Part shown: positions 32,601-42,284 of the stretch, piece after piece
Layout of the letters: every line of letters starts with the position of its first letter
Numbering within the stretch: position 1 is the first letter of the stretch
IMG/VR virus record: IMGVR_UViG_3300042261_000868
Span: 1 to 64,000 of that record
Direction: 5' to 3' (one strand)
DNA length: 64,000 nucleotides
Source of the DNA: a virus
The notes under the pieces: model-generated
Database searches by the model: none
The model's input: the letters and a program-made list of their open reading frames with translations, nothing else
Told to the model about the DNA's origin: nothing
Translations under genes and position numbers: made by a program

Positions 32601-33211
32601 CAAATTATTGGTTTAACTATATCTTTGTAATTGGTTTAAATAAAGACGGATCAAACATCATAAGTAAGATTCTTAAAGACTTCTTAATTGATTCCCTTGA
32701 TAAATCAACATTTAAAATGGTTGGCGTTGACCACGAAATTATCAATGCAAATTGGGTGCCTATAGATATCGCTATTCGCTATAAGAAGTCTAAAGGCGGA
32801 AGCTACCAGAACATTGAAACACAAATGAAGAATAACCTTGAGCAATATTTTTCTGACTACTCAATACACGAACTTGGTGAAACTATTTACCACTCCACTA
32901 TCAGTTCACTAATCAAAGTAGATAATGTTGAAACTTTTGAAGTTATGCTTAACAAAAACCCAGATAATAAACTACAAGCAAACGACTACAATGTTAACTT
33001 CTCAACATCAGATGCCGATGTAAATATTGCTAGAAGAAATAGATTGATGGAATTAGTTGCTAAAGATCCAAGTTTAGTTAAAATCTATCAACCTTTATTT
33101 GACACCCTAAATGTAGATGGTACGAGAGAATGGAATTACAGTCTTGATGTAACTCTCGAACAATTTGAATATCCAAAGCTTGGAAGTGTTATAATCGAGA
33201 AACAAGGATAA
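29633..33211 (+). CDS. 6: Baseplate wedge protein gp6-like (baseplate J-like) with three inserted beta modules
   Basis: A 1192-residue protein. The N-terminus DYTKIEFSDLRAELISYLKE, SNIKTFVDIFAYIGQLFGFY and ELFLPTVKKYSNLIKIAELLKYEPRG is the gp6 wedge beginning. The C-terminal third (EELRQNANNFFVSQSRLVSLDDYNRYI and later WVPIDIAIRYKKSKGG) is baseplate-J like. T4 gp6 is 660 residues. The excess includes three successive ~60-residue modules at about 31021-31690, each with Y-x-V/I-x-L, a W-Y, GFTI and a final W. The same module recurs in three other tail genes here, so it was probably inserted. Confidence 0.88.
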   Translation: MKKTIDYTKIEFSDLRAELISYLKETNTFKDIDIEGSNIKTFVDIFAYIGQLFGFYTYASANELFLPTVKKYSNLIKIAELLKYEPRGITSAKLDVVGSLNPDYVISKDGQQIEIPAYSIFPASRQTELGKNFQFTNVEPVNYIIRSYGVKAVEQSDIYYAGYKLPLTAPAAFFTNSNAVQLLPTAFTLPLSKNKQLRILERNDVTNYRSPDISNYPASNGTSSQGQPFEKTINAIDYATPITPNTICYLVFNYSQSNSEPYLSLTIDSNIFNTKEDDVICSLQLVPTDNTNTYYTLQTIDVLTHNRFYVGTLGLYNLESVNLEFQTMQNRPKSLEKIIMHINKDGTNPELGVLINGNTYTFSSGTIESQKLKPNSFDLSVTEYNVNLCLDSPDSPEINYGARLEITTNSPIDSQATIAKIYTQRQDTLTATPTITNTNGGRFGDIAVVSVIEPETSNQKNGIVTFSSGQDNSKVVFNKPFSTNNYHISLGSTQNIRKWYANQNINGFTLYIEPDSNFSGDISWVATETIPNNLTEIKVFFDKPLPKVLENNTLTSNYMVSLTPSENIEIWYENLTQDGFTIKTSRNYAGRVSWSAYNYFDNEFTPVENISQSLRQTGKVVLRAVSTYNIVLETPISDENYSIQLTTDKDVKVWYTDKLSQGFTINVEESASSSDTTVNWTVESSETDYLYQAHGEVQFAGQTTLHNYIPGYTFTNIPESFQINNLYEGTPKISHINSNLVIDTVGNALQLSLDPHRIYEDDVKFIIGNTVISSNTIRVFVKNSEGKWDEWERAGFVFNKTLNVGEKIFKISINSDSKLSIEFGNGSNWGTSIKDTELIVFGLESVGKEGNITKGTLSSNVILSQYILGNDITSVDFEQNLINLIGLKQKLYFSGNSVETSIIDSENTKLEFTDITVEQNKNAFGGNEIESTEELRQNANNFFVSQSRLVSLDDYNRYISSAFTDYLLKTKVLSFKEAKEFGLIPSTEPANYWFNYIFVIGLNKDGSNIISKILKDFLIDSLDKSTFKMVGVDHEIINANWVPIDIAIRYKKSKGGSYQNIETQMKNNLEQYFSDYSIHELGETIYHSTISSLIKVDNVETFEVMLNKNPDNKLQANDYNVNFSTSDADVNIARRNRLMELVAKDPSLVKIYQPLFDTLNVDGTREWNYSLDVTLEQFEYPKLGSVIIEKQG

Positions 33212-33218
33212 ATTTTAA

Positions 33219-36200
33219 ATGGCATTTAACGCAGATTTTACTATTGATAATGATGGTATCCACGCCAACGAAAAGATTTATTTTAAAAACACATCAACAA
33301 GTGGGTTTTTGATAGACAGTGATTTCTTGGAGATTGATGGGGATGTTACAAAAGCAGATTTAGACCTATCTAATTATATAGTAAGTAGTATTAGTAAATT
33401 ACAATGGTCATTCACTGATGGTAACTTTTTTAATACTGACGATGTTATCCATAGATTTAAAGAATCTAAAACTGAGAGAGTCACTCTAAAGATTTGGTCA
33501 GAGGCTTTCGTTTATCAAGGAACCACCTTTTACTTCACACATAACATAACTAAAGATGTAGATGTTCAGTCTAGATTCTATAAGTTTATAAAGGATCATT
33601 ATCCAATCTACGACGACATTACATCAAACGAACTTGATGATTTAATGAAGTCGGCTGGTAAGTTTTTTGATAGAATGCATACCGATATTGGTGGATTAAC
33701 TTCTCTAATAGATATTCATAGAATAGACCCAGAGTATCTTGAATATTGGGCACTTACTTTAGGACACACAGAGTATGCAAAGAAGGTTGGATATCAACTT
33801 AAAACAAATGATTTTGACAACTATGATATCTTTGATAAAATTAAATATAATACAGCAACGAGTAAAGAGATAGATACATTAAGAAACTTTTTACTCTTTA
33901 GTGCTGATTTGTTTAGAAATAAGGGAACCCCCGATAATATTATTAAGTTCCTTAAGTTCTTTGGTGTTGATGCTAAAATCAAAGACCTATGGACACAATC
34001 TTGGACAGCTATTCTCAGACCATCTATCGTTGAAACATTTAGTGGTTATACAGACTTTGACGATAACCAATTAAAATTAAAATGGGATAACATAAAGGTT
34101 GCCGATTTTGATAACTCAAAGAGTCACTTCATAAAGAACTTTAGTTCTATAATTCTTGATAGTTACCATATCGTTGAGGAGATTGAGAATCCTTATGATG
34201 AAGTAGCAACTGTTGCTGTGTCTGGTGATAAACTTGGTTGGAAGGAATTTGAATTAACCACTAATTACGGTTTAACTGCCTCTCCATCTATAATCTCGCA
34301 TATCTTTAAAATAAACGGAAGCCCAGTATTAGACTCAGAAACCGATGACTTCACTCTTTATACAGATGTGGTTCCAAACAACCCAACCAGATTTGACTCA
34401 GAGAAGTATTCGGTATTACAAATTGATCCAACAGTAATAGCTGACGGAGATAGATTTAGCATACTTTACGATTTACCATACGATGGTAAGAAAGACTGTA
34501 TCGTTACCACAACAACTGAAAAGGTTAAAGATTTTGACTTAAAGGTTTCTTTTAGGACAAAACAAGAGAACACAAGGACCAATCTCTACAGGGCACCAGA
34601 CAATGAAATATTCGTTTCATTTAGAGGAACAAAGAGTTCAATAGACAACAATTCAGATTATAATAACTTCTATAAATTCTCTATTAACACAGATAGATCA
34701 ACATTCTCCCTTTCAAAAATCATCTTAAGCGAAAGCATAAACGACTACTTGACTCAACACATTAGTCTTAGTTATAATAACGACGAAGTTTATGAGCCAA
34801 TTATAATCTATCCAGAAACATCTTCTATCTCAGCCAGTGAGGTATTTGTATTTGATCGTGAAAAAGAATATGAGCTTCTTTTAATGGTCAATGGTTCTTC
34901 ACTTTCAAGTTATGTTAGAGAAAAGAGAAACGAAAATGAAGTTAAAGCTGATATAAGCAACTTCAAAGGAAACAATAACATTTATGGTGTTACAGAAATT
35001 GAATGGACACCGCTCATTGAGAACTTCTCTTTTGATGTTCTTCCAAAAAAAGTAAAGACGGTTGATGCTTATGGTAACGAGATGTATGCCGAGACATACA
35101 AAGTAATTAACGAGGCTGGATATTATGGATTTGGTGTTAAAGACGGTATAGTTGAATATACCAGAATTGAACTAAATAACCTTGACCCAGATACTCGTTT
35201 ATATAACGAAGTTGAAAAGGAATTGGAATTAAAACCAAAACATCTTGAAAGAATACCATCCTATGAAACCAGAATGGATAACTACGAGAATACAAAAAAG
35301 GACTTCTTAAAGGTTGTTTCAGAAGACTTTAAGACAAACTCCACATATGATGTATCAAAAGAGGAATCCAAATCCCTTGATATCTTATTCGTAGACAAGG
35401 CATCTGTTCCTCAAACATTAGGAACAAGACTTACTGTTAACTTCAACCAAAATTGGATTAATAGCAATTTCACAAGTGACGAAGATTTAATTAATAAAAT
35501 AATTATTCCAATTGGTAGCCAAAGAAACTGGTTTATACCAGAACAAAGAGTCTTAAGTAGTTCAAACTACGAAAGTTACAACACAACAAGTGGAGCACCT
35601 GGCTTCTTCTCTGCTGATTTCTCCCCAATGCTTGGTGAATATTCCCTTGAGCCACTTGATAGTTTCTCGTCAGTGTCAAGAGCAAACATTGATACATATA
35701 CACTCAACTTTAATAGCAGACTACAGCAATATATTGATTATAGGTCCGATGGGTTTACCCTTGATGGTGTTTGGGAAGAGGTATATCCTTATTCAAATGT
35801 TTTTGAGTCTATTTCCAAAGATATTGTTTTAGATGACTCGTCCATATATGTGAATAAAATGTTCGTACCTATTACGGTTGACATTGCAGAGGGTACAAGA
35901 ATATTGGGAGTCAAGTTCAAGAACTGCGATAACATAAAGTCCCTCATAAGCAGATATGGTACAGAGTTCAATAAAGAAGTCCAATTGTGGGGTAGCTTTA
36001 CCTTCCATGTGCCTTGCAATACTACTCTTTATAAGCCATCTTCTTACCCATTAGAAGAATCCAATAAGTTCCCTGGTCACTATATGATGACCATTTTCGT
36101 ACCGCTTGGTATATTAAACGAAGCTGTTTTGAATTATAGTTTAGGTAGAGAGTTCACCCAACAGAGCGATAACTATCCTTCTGTGATTGATTTAAATGGT

Positions 36201-38576
36201 ATTTTTGCTAAACTTGTCCCAGAGAAGCTAACTGTATCATCTAGTAGTGCTACCGTAATTGTACCAAACCCCTATGAGAGTGCAGAAAAGGGTCTTATGG
36301 TGAAATATTTCGTTTCTGGAAAGATGGACTTATTAACCAAAATAACAAAACCAATTTCTTCCTCAAGCGAAAAAAGAAATTATGTCTTCACCCTAGACCA
36401 ACAACCAAGAGAGTTCCTTGACAGTCTTTCATCATCTGAAAGTGATTTCAACTGGTGGGCACCAACCGAAGTTTGGAGAAGAAGAGACTTTGAGATTCAG
36501 CAAGTAGATTTAGAAGAGGACATCGCTTCTGGTATTAATTTCGCTGATAAGTCAATGGATGAAAACAACAACTCTAAGTTGTTCTTTGGTAAAGAAATCC
36601 CAACCAGTAACCCAAATGTTAAGAGTTTAAGCATCAAGTTAACCGATGGTGTTATAACCCCAGGTACTATGTATTATGCCAGAGTGAAGCTTAACATTAC
36701 TTATTCTGGTGTGAGTTCCCAAAATCTAGATAGTTTGACAGAATCAGAAAAGAACAACATTAAGATTAACGGACAGAAATACACAGATGATCTAAAACTT
36801 GCTGCTGTTAAAGTATGCAAAGAAATGATAGTTCCTATTGCTTGGTATGGGCAAGACGAGTTAACGATATCAAACCCAAACTATGATAAGTGTTCAACCA
36901 ATCCAGCAGTTTCCGCTACCTTTGTATTAAGCGATACCCTTGAATATGCTAACTTCATTGAGAGAAGTTTCAAAGGAAACGAAACCATTACTTTTGCTCC
37001 TATGGGTCTAATGACAGAGGCGATCAATCAGAAACCAATTTCCAACATTAATATCCTTTTAAACAACGAAGATTTGGCTAAATTTGTTTCTGAATCCGAA
37101 TGGAATCACAATAGTTGGAATAAGTTCTTTATTGAACATTTGGAAATTTCGGAAATTATTGAAGAGGTTCAACCAGAAAATTTCAAGTTATTTGATAAGT
37201 ATATAATCCTTGCTCAAAGTAAAATAAACATTGGTGCTAACCTTGAGTTCTCTTATAACTCAGCAGAACTTGATTGGGATGTTTTAAAGAACTTCAGTTA
37301 CTTTATAAACAACCATGTTAACGAGGATTTGATTTTTGACATACCATACGACTTAATAGACATCAACGATTGGAATAAGAATATTAAAGAGGTACTCTTA
37401 AACAGATATGTCATTGATAATTCCCTCTACACCATTGGTGATAGCACAATCACGGTTGGAACCAGTGACTTGTTAGAAAACCTCGTTGGGGGTATTCTAA
37501 CTGCCAGATATAACTTTGATTTTTACTTTGATAAAGAAAGAAAATACAAAACAGTTGAAGATGACTTCAATATAACCCGCCAAATTAAATGGATTCCATA
37601 TGAGTCTAACTCAACCGAGATTTATGAGAACATGAAGAGAATACCATCTGATAACTTACTTCTTGGATTACCAGCAAATAATAGCACAAGTAGCCATGAC
37701 ATTATTGTTAAAGACAATGTTTATGCCTTCAGATCACTTAATAAGAACTCATTGTATCCATTTGAAGGAAGACAGAGTGGAACGAGAGTTAATAATCGTT
37801 CAGTTAACATAACTCAAAACGAACCAAATGCTCGTCGTATCTTTATGATAGATAACGATAATTTCATATTTGACATACAAGCAGATGTGTATTTTGATGC
37901 AAAACTTAATGACATTAAAAACTATAGAGGTAAGAAGTTTGAAATGATTCTCAAAGCAAGCGAAACATTTGATACAGATTTAGGAAAAAATATCCTCAAT
38001 AACTACTACTTTGCTGGTATTGGTTCATATGACTTTGATGTTGCTATGGGTGTTTCGCAATATAACAAAGATACAAAAAAGAATGAAAGTTCCTTCGTAG
38101 CTGGTTTTGGTGACTATAACACTAAAAACATCAAATCAAATGTCTGGTATAGGCTAAGATGTATCGTTACTAACGATTACATTAGAGTTCTTTTTAACGA
38201 AAAAGATGAATCAGAGAGACTTGTTATGAACTACTTTATTAACAAAGATTACCAGACAGATACCGCAAGGTATTTGTCGGGAGACTTTGAAGAATTAGTT
38301 TATAATGTTACTGGTCTTGATAAACTCAACATTGTATATCCAGAGAAGGCAGGAGAAAACACCAATAATAAGTTCGTTAGAAGATATATTAATAATGAGC
38401 TTATTCCAACAGTTAGACCAACTGGCTCGCTTTGTGGGTTTAGAATTTATAATGAATATACCTATATGACGAATGTTCAATATAAGTATCTTTCTGAGGA
38501 TGGTTATCAAGTCGGTAATGCATTTGATGTTAGTAACTTAAGTGATATGATTTCGGACATAAATAAGAAATATTGA
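33219..38576 (+). CDS. Large baseplate wedge protein (gp7-like; P2 gpI-like segment)
   Basis: A 1785-residue protein directly after the gp6-like gene, where T4 has gene 7 (1032 residues). Residues ~1-110 look PKD/Ig-like (SKLQWSFTDGNFF). Residues ~120-260 resemble phage tail protein I: FYKFIKDHYPIYDD, IDPEYLEYWALTLG, and FRNKGTPDNIIKFLKFFGVDA at ~230-250. The rest is a long series of beta-rich domains, some concanavalin-like, without recognisable signatures. Likely a wedge component that also links to the fibre network. Assignment to gp7 is by position, size and the gpI-like segment. Confidence 0.72.
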   Translation: MAFNADFTIDNDGIHANEKIYFKNTSTSGFLIDSDFLEIDGDVTKADLDLSNYIVSSISKLQWSFTDGNFFNTDDVIHRFKESKTERVTLKIWSEAFVYQGTTFYFTHNITKDVDVQSRFYKFIKDHYPIYDDITSNELDDLMKSAGKFFDRMHTDIGGLTSLIDIHRIDPEYLEYWALTLGHTEYAKKVGYQLKTNDFDNYDIFDKIKYNTATSKEIDTLRNFLLFSADLFRNKGTPDNIIKFLKFFGVDAKIKDLWTQSWTAILRPSIVETFSGYTDFDDNQLKLKWDNIKVADFDNSKSHFIKNFSSIILDSYHIVEEIENPYDEVATVAVSGDKLGWKEFELTTNYGLTASPSIISHIFKINGSPVLDSETDDFTLYTDVVPNNPTRFDSEKYSVLQIDPTVIADGDRFSILYDLPYDGKKDCIVTTTTEKVKDFDLKVSFRTKQENTRTNLYRAPDNEIFVSFRGTKSSIDNNSDYNNFYKFSINTDRSTFSLSKIILSESINDYLTQHISLSYNNDEVYEPIIIYPETSSISASEVFVFDREKEYELLLMVNGSSLSSYVREKRNENEVKADISNFKGNNNIYGVTEIEWTPLIENFSFDVLPKKVKTVDAYGNEMYAETYKVINEAGYYGFGVKDGIVEYTRIELNNLDPDTRLYNEVEKELELKPKHLERIPSYETRMDNYENTKKDFLKVVSEDFKTNSTYDVSKEESKSLDILFVDKASVPQTLGTRLTVNFNQNWINSNFTSDEDLINKIIIPIGSQRNWFIPEQRVLSSSNYESYNTTSGAPGFFSADFSPMLGEYSLEPLDSFSSVSRANIDTYTLNFNSRLQQYIDYRSDGFTLDGVWEEVYPYSNVFESISKDIVLDDSSIYVNKMFVPITVDIAEGTRILGVKFKNCDNIKSLISRYGTEFNKEVQLWGSFTFHVPCNTTLYKPSSYPLEESNKFPGHYMMTIFVPLGILNEAVLNYSLGREFTQQSDNYPSVIDLNGIFAKLVPEKLTVSSSSATVIVPNPYESAEKGLMVKYFVSGKMDLLTKITKPISSSSEKRNYVFTLDQQPREFLDSLSSSESDFNWWAPTEVWRRRDFEIQQVDLEEDIASGINFADKSMDENNNSKLFFGKEIPTSNPNVKSLSIKLTDGVITPGTMYYARVKLNITYSGVSSQNLDSLTESEKNNIKINGQKYTDDLKLAAVKVCKEMIVPIAWYGQDELTISNPNYDKCSTNPAVSATFVLSDTLEYANFIERSFKGNETITFAPMGLMTEAINQKPISNINILLNNEDLAKFVSESEWNHNSWNKFFIEHLEISEIIEEVQPENFKLFDKYIILAQSKINIGANLEFSYNSAELDWDVLKNFSYFINNHVNEDLIFDIPYDLIDINDWNKNIKEVLLNRYVIDNSLYTIGDSTITVGTSDLLENLVGGILTARYNFDFYFDKERKYKTVEDDFNITRQIKWIPYESNSTEIYENMKRIPSDNLLLGLPANNSTSSHDIIVKDNVYAFRSLNKNSLYPFEGRQSGTRVNNRSVNITQNEPNARRIFMIDNDNFIFDIQADVYFDAKLNDIKNYRGKKFEMILKASETFDTDLGKNILNNYYFAGIGSYDFDVAMGVSQYNKDTKKNESSFVAGFGDYNTKNIKSNVWYRLRCIVTNDYIRVLFNEKDESERLVMNYFINKDYQTDTARYLSGDFEELVYNVTGLDKLNIVYPEKAGENTNNKFVRRYINNELIPTVRPTGSLCGFRIYNEYTYMTNVQYKYLSEDGYQVGNAFDVSNLSDMISDINKKY

Positions 38577-38583
38577 GGGATAC

Positions 38584-39060
38584 ATGTCATCCAGTTCCAT
38601 AAGCGATTCTAGTCTTTTTGATGAGTTTCCAGAATTAACCTATTTTGGTAAGACTCTTAATGGGACGAATGTTCTTGTATACAACAATTCATTGTTCTAC
38701 AAGAAGCAAGGACAGAATATCATCAAGTATTGTGATAATGTTCGTAAAGTAGAGGTTCATAATAATCAAATAATCCTTCTTTATAACCAAAATAATTGGA
38801 CCGAATCTTTAGATTTGGTTGTTTTAAAAGAAAATTTTTCAGATACTAAAAAAGTATTCGTAAAAGATAAAGCTTTTGATGTGGACGATATTAATAATTA
38901 TTTAAAATACAGCAACCGAACTATTAAGGACTTCTATGTTACTGGGGGTGAATTATTCGTTGTATTCCAAAATCTAGTTGGAGATGTTAGTTCGTCTAGT
39001 ATATCTCTCAGTTCCTTCTCAAGCGATTCAGATTCAGAGAGTAGCTCCAGTTCATTGTAA
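38584..39060 (+). CDS. Ser-tailed small structural protein, unknown
   Basis: A 158-residue protein beginning eight bases after the wedge gene. Both ends are Ser-rich (MSSSSISDSSLF at the start, SSSSISLSSFSSDSDSESS near the end). The core is beta-rich with repeated short strands (NVLVYNNSLFYKKQGQNIIKY, NNQIILLYNQ, ELFVVFQNL), resembling half of a small propeller or beta-sandwich. Ser tracts like these act as flexible linkers in the larger adhesin at 56549. Function unknown. Confidence 0.75.
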   Translation: MSSSSISDSSLFDEFPELTYFGKTLNGTNVLVYNNSLFYKKQGQNIIKYCDNVRKVEVHNNQIILLYNQNNWTESLDLVVLKENFSDTKKVFVKDKAFDVDDINNYLKYSNRTIKDFYVTGGELFVVFQNLVGDVSSSSISLSSFSSDSDSESSSSSL

Positions 39061-39087
39061 ATCTTGAAAATTATATCTTATTAAAAG

Positions 39088-39095
39088 TATAAATA
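39088..39095 (+). promoter_or_regulatory. T4-type late promoter octamer (TATAAATA)
   Basis: Exact TATAAATA in the 58-base gap, 23 bases before ATG 39119, with a TATAAT just downstream at 39099-39104. Confidence 0.65.
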
Positions 39096-39118
39096 GGGTA
39101 TAATGAGACAAGATATTT

Positions 39119-42100
39119 ATGATAACTTATAGACCATCAATTGGTAATAATGAAACAAAAGTAGGCGTCACAAGTGACGGCAAATTCTTCGGTAAATCTA
39201 CTGGAGGCAAGGTTCTTTTGAACCTCAGAACAAACGATGAGCCAAAGTCCACCTACTATAAAAACAACTACACCGATTTATCAAATGACTCTTCTTGGTT
39301 TTTTAAATCAATAACCGACACTGATTTCTTGGGTGGATCAATAACCTATAGAGCAATCTATATTGGTGCCAACGAGAGATATGAAGAAAACGAAATCCTA
39401 GGCACTATTTCAACTTCGGTAACTAATGACGATGGTGATCCTTTATTAGTAAATTCGGTCACTACAAGCCTCTGGGTGGAGGGTTTCTACACCGAGCTAA
39501 CTAGTGATGGATCTTTAAGCCTTCAAGACGAGAATGACAGATATGACCAATTGGTTGCCGCTGGTGCCACATGGTCTAATAGTATTACATATACCAATAC
39601 CCTTTTGCCTGGTCAATTTATTAAGGTTTGGGTTAAGACTGTTGTAACCGATAATGCTAGTATAACAGATATAAACGATTTCAACTATTTGATTACCGTA
39701 GGTGACTTGACCTTTACTGTTAGAAAAACTCCAAGTCGCTTATCGTATAGTAGGTTATTCAAAGCCAAACTCAATGCCGAAACAATAACCCTTAAAGAAG
39801 CAATGTCAGCCGAATTTGGCACTACTAACTACGATGGTGTCTTTAAGGTAATTAAAAAAGATGACTTTGTAAATCTCTTTTATATAACAAATTGCGAACA
39901 GGGTGATTTAGAAGACTATGATTCAAGTGTCAATGAATTAAGATTATTGGTTACAAAAACTGGCGATAATCTTGGTGAATATAAGTATATTGATGTTCCG
40001 TTAACCCCTCTCTTTAACAATTCAGAGATTTTAACTGATACCAATTACCAACAGTATCTTAAGGTAATGACTTGCGATCTTCCAATTACCATTCAAGCAA
40101 CCGATTCTAATGGTGGAGTTACGACCAATGAACATGACGATATTAGCTTATCCGTTTCAACATCTGGTGATGGGGTGTATGTAACCAACATAGCCGAGAA
40201 ATTGCCAGGCAGAAAGTTCATTGTAGATGTCTTCGTTTCTAGAAAAGAAGATATAAACTATGCCCATGTATTTTATGCTGAATTGCATACTGATTACACC
40301 ACACGAGACATTCTTAACTATCAGCATATCTTTTACAAGTGGGTCTTTAAAGTCGCTACGATTGATTTAAACCATATTAACAATAAACTATTTGACAGAG
40401 TAGAATATGGCTATTCAAATAAACATACTTCATTCATAACGGAGTGGTATGATGTGGTAATAAAGAGTTACTTTTATCCTACAAATATAATATTACAAGA
40501 TGATTTGTTTACTGCGGTTGGGTTTGAAACAGAGGATTGCTACTTTAAAAACTATAAAGGTAAACTCCTCTTCATTTGGGAAAAAGATTTAATTTTAAGA
40601 GACTTTAAGGTTCAAGAAAGTCACTTCCCAAGAAACGATTATAGTGACTTTAGAACTATAGAGAATCTTACTCAAAAGCCAACCCTTTTGAAATTTGGTA
40701 ATTTAGCACAAGTAGCACCAACAACAGATATTGAACGTGCTTTTATATCTGGTAGTTATAATTATATTAATATGGGTCCACCTCATATTAAATCAGTAAA
40801 TCACGGTGCTTCTTCCGTGTTCTATGATTTGGACAACTCAAAGATAAACGAATATAACACGACTTGGGCATTCAATATTAGTAGCGAGAACATCGCCGCT
40901 TCTGGAAGTAATGTCTCTCTTATGGTCTATGATTTGTTTGACCCTCGCTCAATGCATGCGGTATATGCCAGTGATTATACAAACATATCTGGCGGAGCAA
41001 TCGTTGCTGTTTCTGGAAGTAACTTTATAGATGAAAATATCTCTATTTTCTCAATTAATTGCCAAGATGATATAACAGAAAAGGCACTTGAAGTTACTTA
41101 TAATTTCAATACAGATGCTTGGGTAATCAACAGAAAAGATGCTGATTGTATTCCAATTACAGAGAGTATTAGTGGAGCAAGTCTTCCTTTATTAACTCCA
41201 GATCAACAGTCAGTCATAACTGTAGAATTATTCACACATGAGGTAAGTGGTGGAACAACAACTGAGTTCTTCCCAGGTGGATTTAGAATCAATAATGGTT
41301 GCATTAAAAGAACCATTATCAACTATCGTGTCTATGTAAACGGTAAGCTTTTGACCATTGGTGATACGTGTTCATTAAATAATGTTAATATCTACCAAAT
41401 AACACATAACCCTAACGGTGACTTTACTGGTAGTATTAGCTATTGGGACATTAGAGAACCAGTAGAAGATTTAGATACTTATGTCTCTGCTCTTCATAGG
41501 ATTCATTTAAACATTGTTTGGGGACTTCTAGATATTGAGAAGCCAGTTAAGACCTCTGACCCACGTTTCAACAACTTCAATGCTAGAAGAAAAGTCACCT
41601 TACAACACTTAACACCGTTTAAAGACACGATGATAGTTCCTTTGGTTCTTTATGGCAACTCATATAGTGCTACTACCTATAATAACCAGACTCTAAACAC
41701 AGAAGTAACCAGAAGTATCTTTGATTTCAATAAATTGAGTTTAAACAAGAAGTCATTTGGGTTCTTTATTGAGAAGACCTTTGTTCCAGTTGAGTTTAAT
41801 GTGCAGCCATATGATTTTGACAATGATATTCTTGTTATTTGGTTAAGACTTGAGAATTGGCAAGGCGAGGCTATTCAAATGTTCTATTCTGATGCTATTT
41901 TAAATGTCAACGACCCACAAAACATCGTAAAAGACTATTATGGGTTCTGGAGAATGGATGACTTTATTAAAGAAAGCATCAACCGTTTCACCGACCAAAG
42001 GCTATTTAATGCTGGTGAAACTGTGCTAATGACCAAGAAAGATGAAAATGTTTATTTAACTTTAATAAATAACATAGTAAGGTTTGGTGACTCTAAGTAT

Positions 42101-42283
42101 TATAAGAGTAACTACTTTGATGTTGAATTTGATGATTTGGCTGTTACAAAAGACGAGATGCCTAAAATCCAAGAGTTCATCTCAGATAATGTTAAATTAT
42201 TCAAACCTGGGTTTATGGAAATAAGAGATGTAAAGAGTCTCTATGATTACAAGTTAGAGACAAACAATACAGGGGAGAATTAA
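39119..42283 (+). CDS. Large tail/baseplate structural protein with DUF2341-like domain
   Basis: A 1054-residue beta-rich protein with its own late promoter. Residues ~815-940 resemble the DUF2341 concanavalin-like domain: FNARRKVTLQHL, then MIVPLVLYGN, DFNKLSLNKKSFGFFIE, FDNDILVIWLRLENWQ and IQMFYSD. DUF2341 domains are usually part of surface or receptor-binding proteins. The N-terminal 200 residues and the middle contain several Ig-like patterns without a named match. It lies in the place where T4 has genes 8-11. A tail-fibre attachment or short-fibre role is inferred from location. Confidence 0.7.
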   Translation: MITYRPSIGNNETKVGVTSDGKFFGKSTGGKVLLNLRTNDEPKSTYYKNNYTDLSNDSSWFFKSITDTDFLGGSITYRAIYIGANERYEENEILGTISTSVTNDDGDPLLVNSVTTSLWVEGFYTELTSDGSLSLQDENDRYDQLVAAGATWSNSITYTNTLLPGQFIKVWVKTVVTDNASITDINDFNYLITVGDLTFTVRKTPSRLSYSRLFKAKLNAETITLKEAMSAEFGTTNYDGVFKVIKKDDFVNLFYITNCEQGDLEDYDSSVNELRLLVTKTGDNLGEYKYIDVPLTPLFNNSEILTDTNYQQYLKVMTCDLPITIQATDSNGGVTTNEHDDISLSVSTSGDGVYVTNIAEKLPGRKFIVDVFVSRKEDINYAHVFYAELHTDYTTRDILNYQHIFYKWVFKVATIDLNHINNKLFDRVEYGYSNKHTSFITEWYDVVIKSYFYPTNIILQDDLFTAVGFETEDCYFKNYKGKLLFIWEKDLILRDFKVQESHFPRNDYSDFRTIENLTQKPTLLKFGNLAQVAPTTDIERAFISGSYNYINMGPPHIKSVNHGASSVFYDLDNSKINEYNTTWAFNISSENIAASGSNVSLMVYDLFDPRSMHAVYASDYTNISGGAIVAVSGSNFIDENISIFSINCQDDITEKALEVTYNFNTDAWVINRKDADCIPITESISGASLPLLTPDQQSVITVELFTHEVSGGTTTEFFPGGFRINNGCIKRTIINYRVYVNGKLLTIGDTCSLNNVNIYQITHNPNGDFTGSISYWDIREPVEDLDTYVSALHRIHLNIVWGLLDIEKPVKTSDPRFNNFNARRKVTLQHLTPFKDTMIVPLVLYGNSYSATTYNNQTLNTEVTRSIFDFNKLSLNKKSFGFFIEKTFVPVEFNVQPYDFDNDILVIWLRLENWQGEAIQMFYSDAILNVNDPQNIVKDYYGFWRMDDFIKESINRFTDQRLFNAGETVLMTKKDENVYLTLINNIVRFGDSKYYKSNYFDVEFDDLAVTKDEMPKIQEFISDNVKLFKPGFMEIRDVKSLYDYKLETNNTGEN

Positions 42284-42284
42284 T

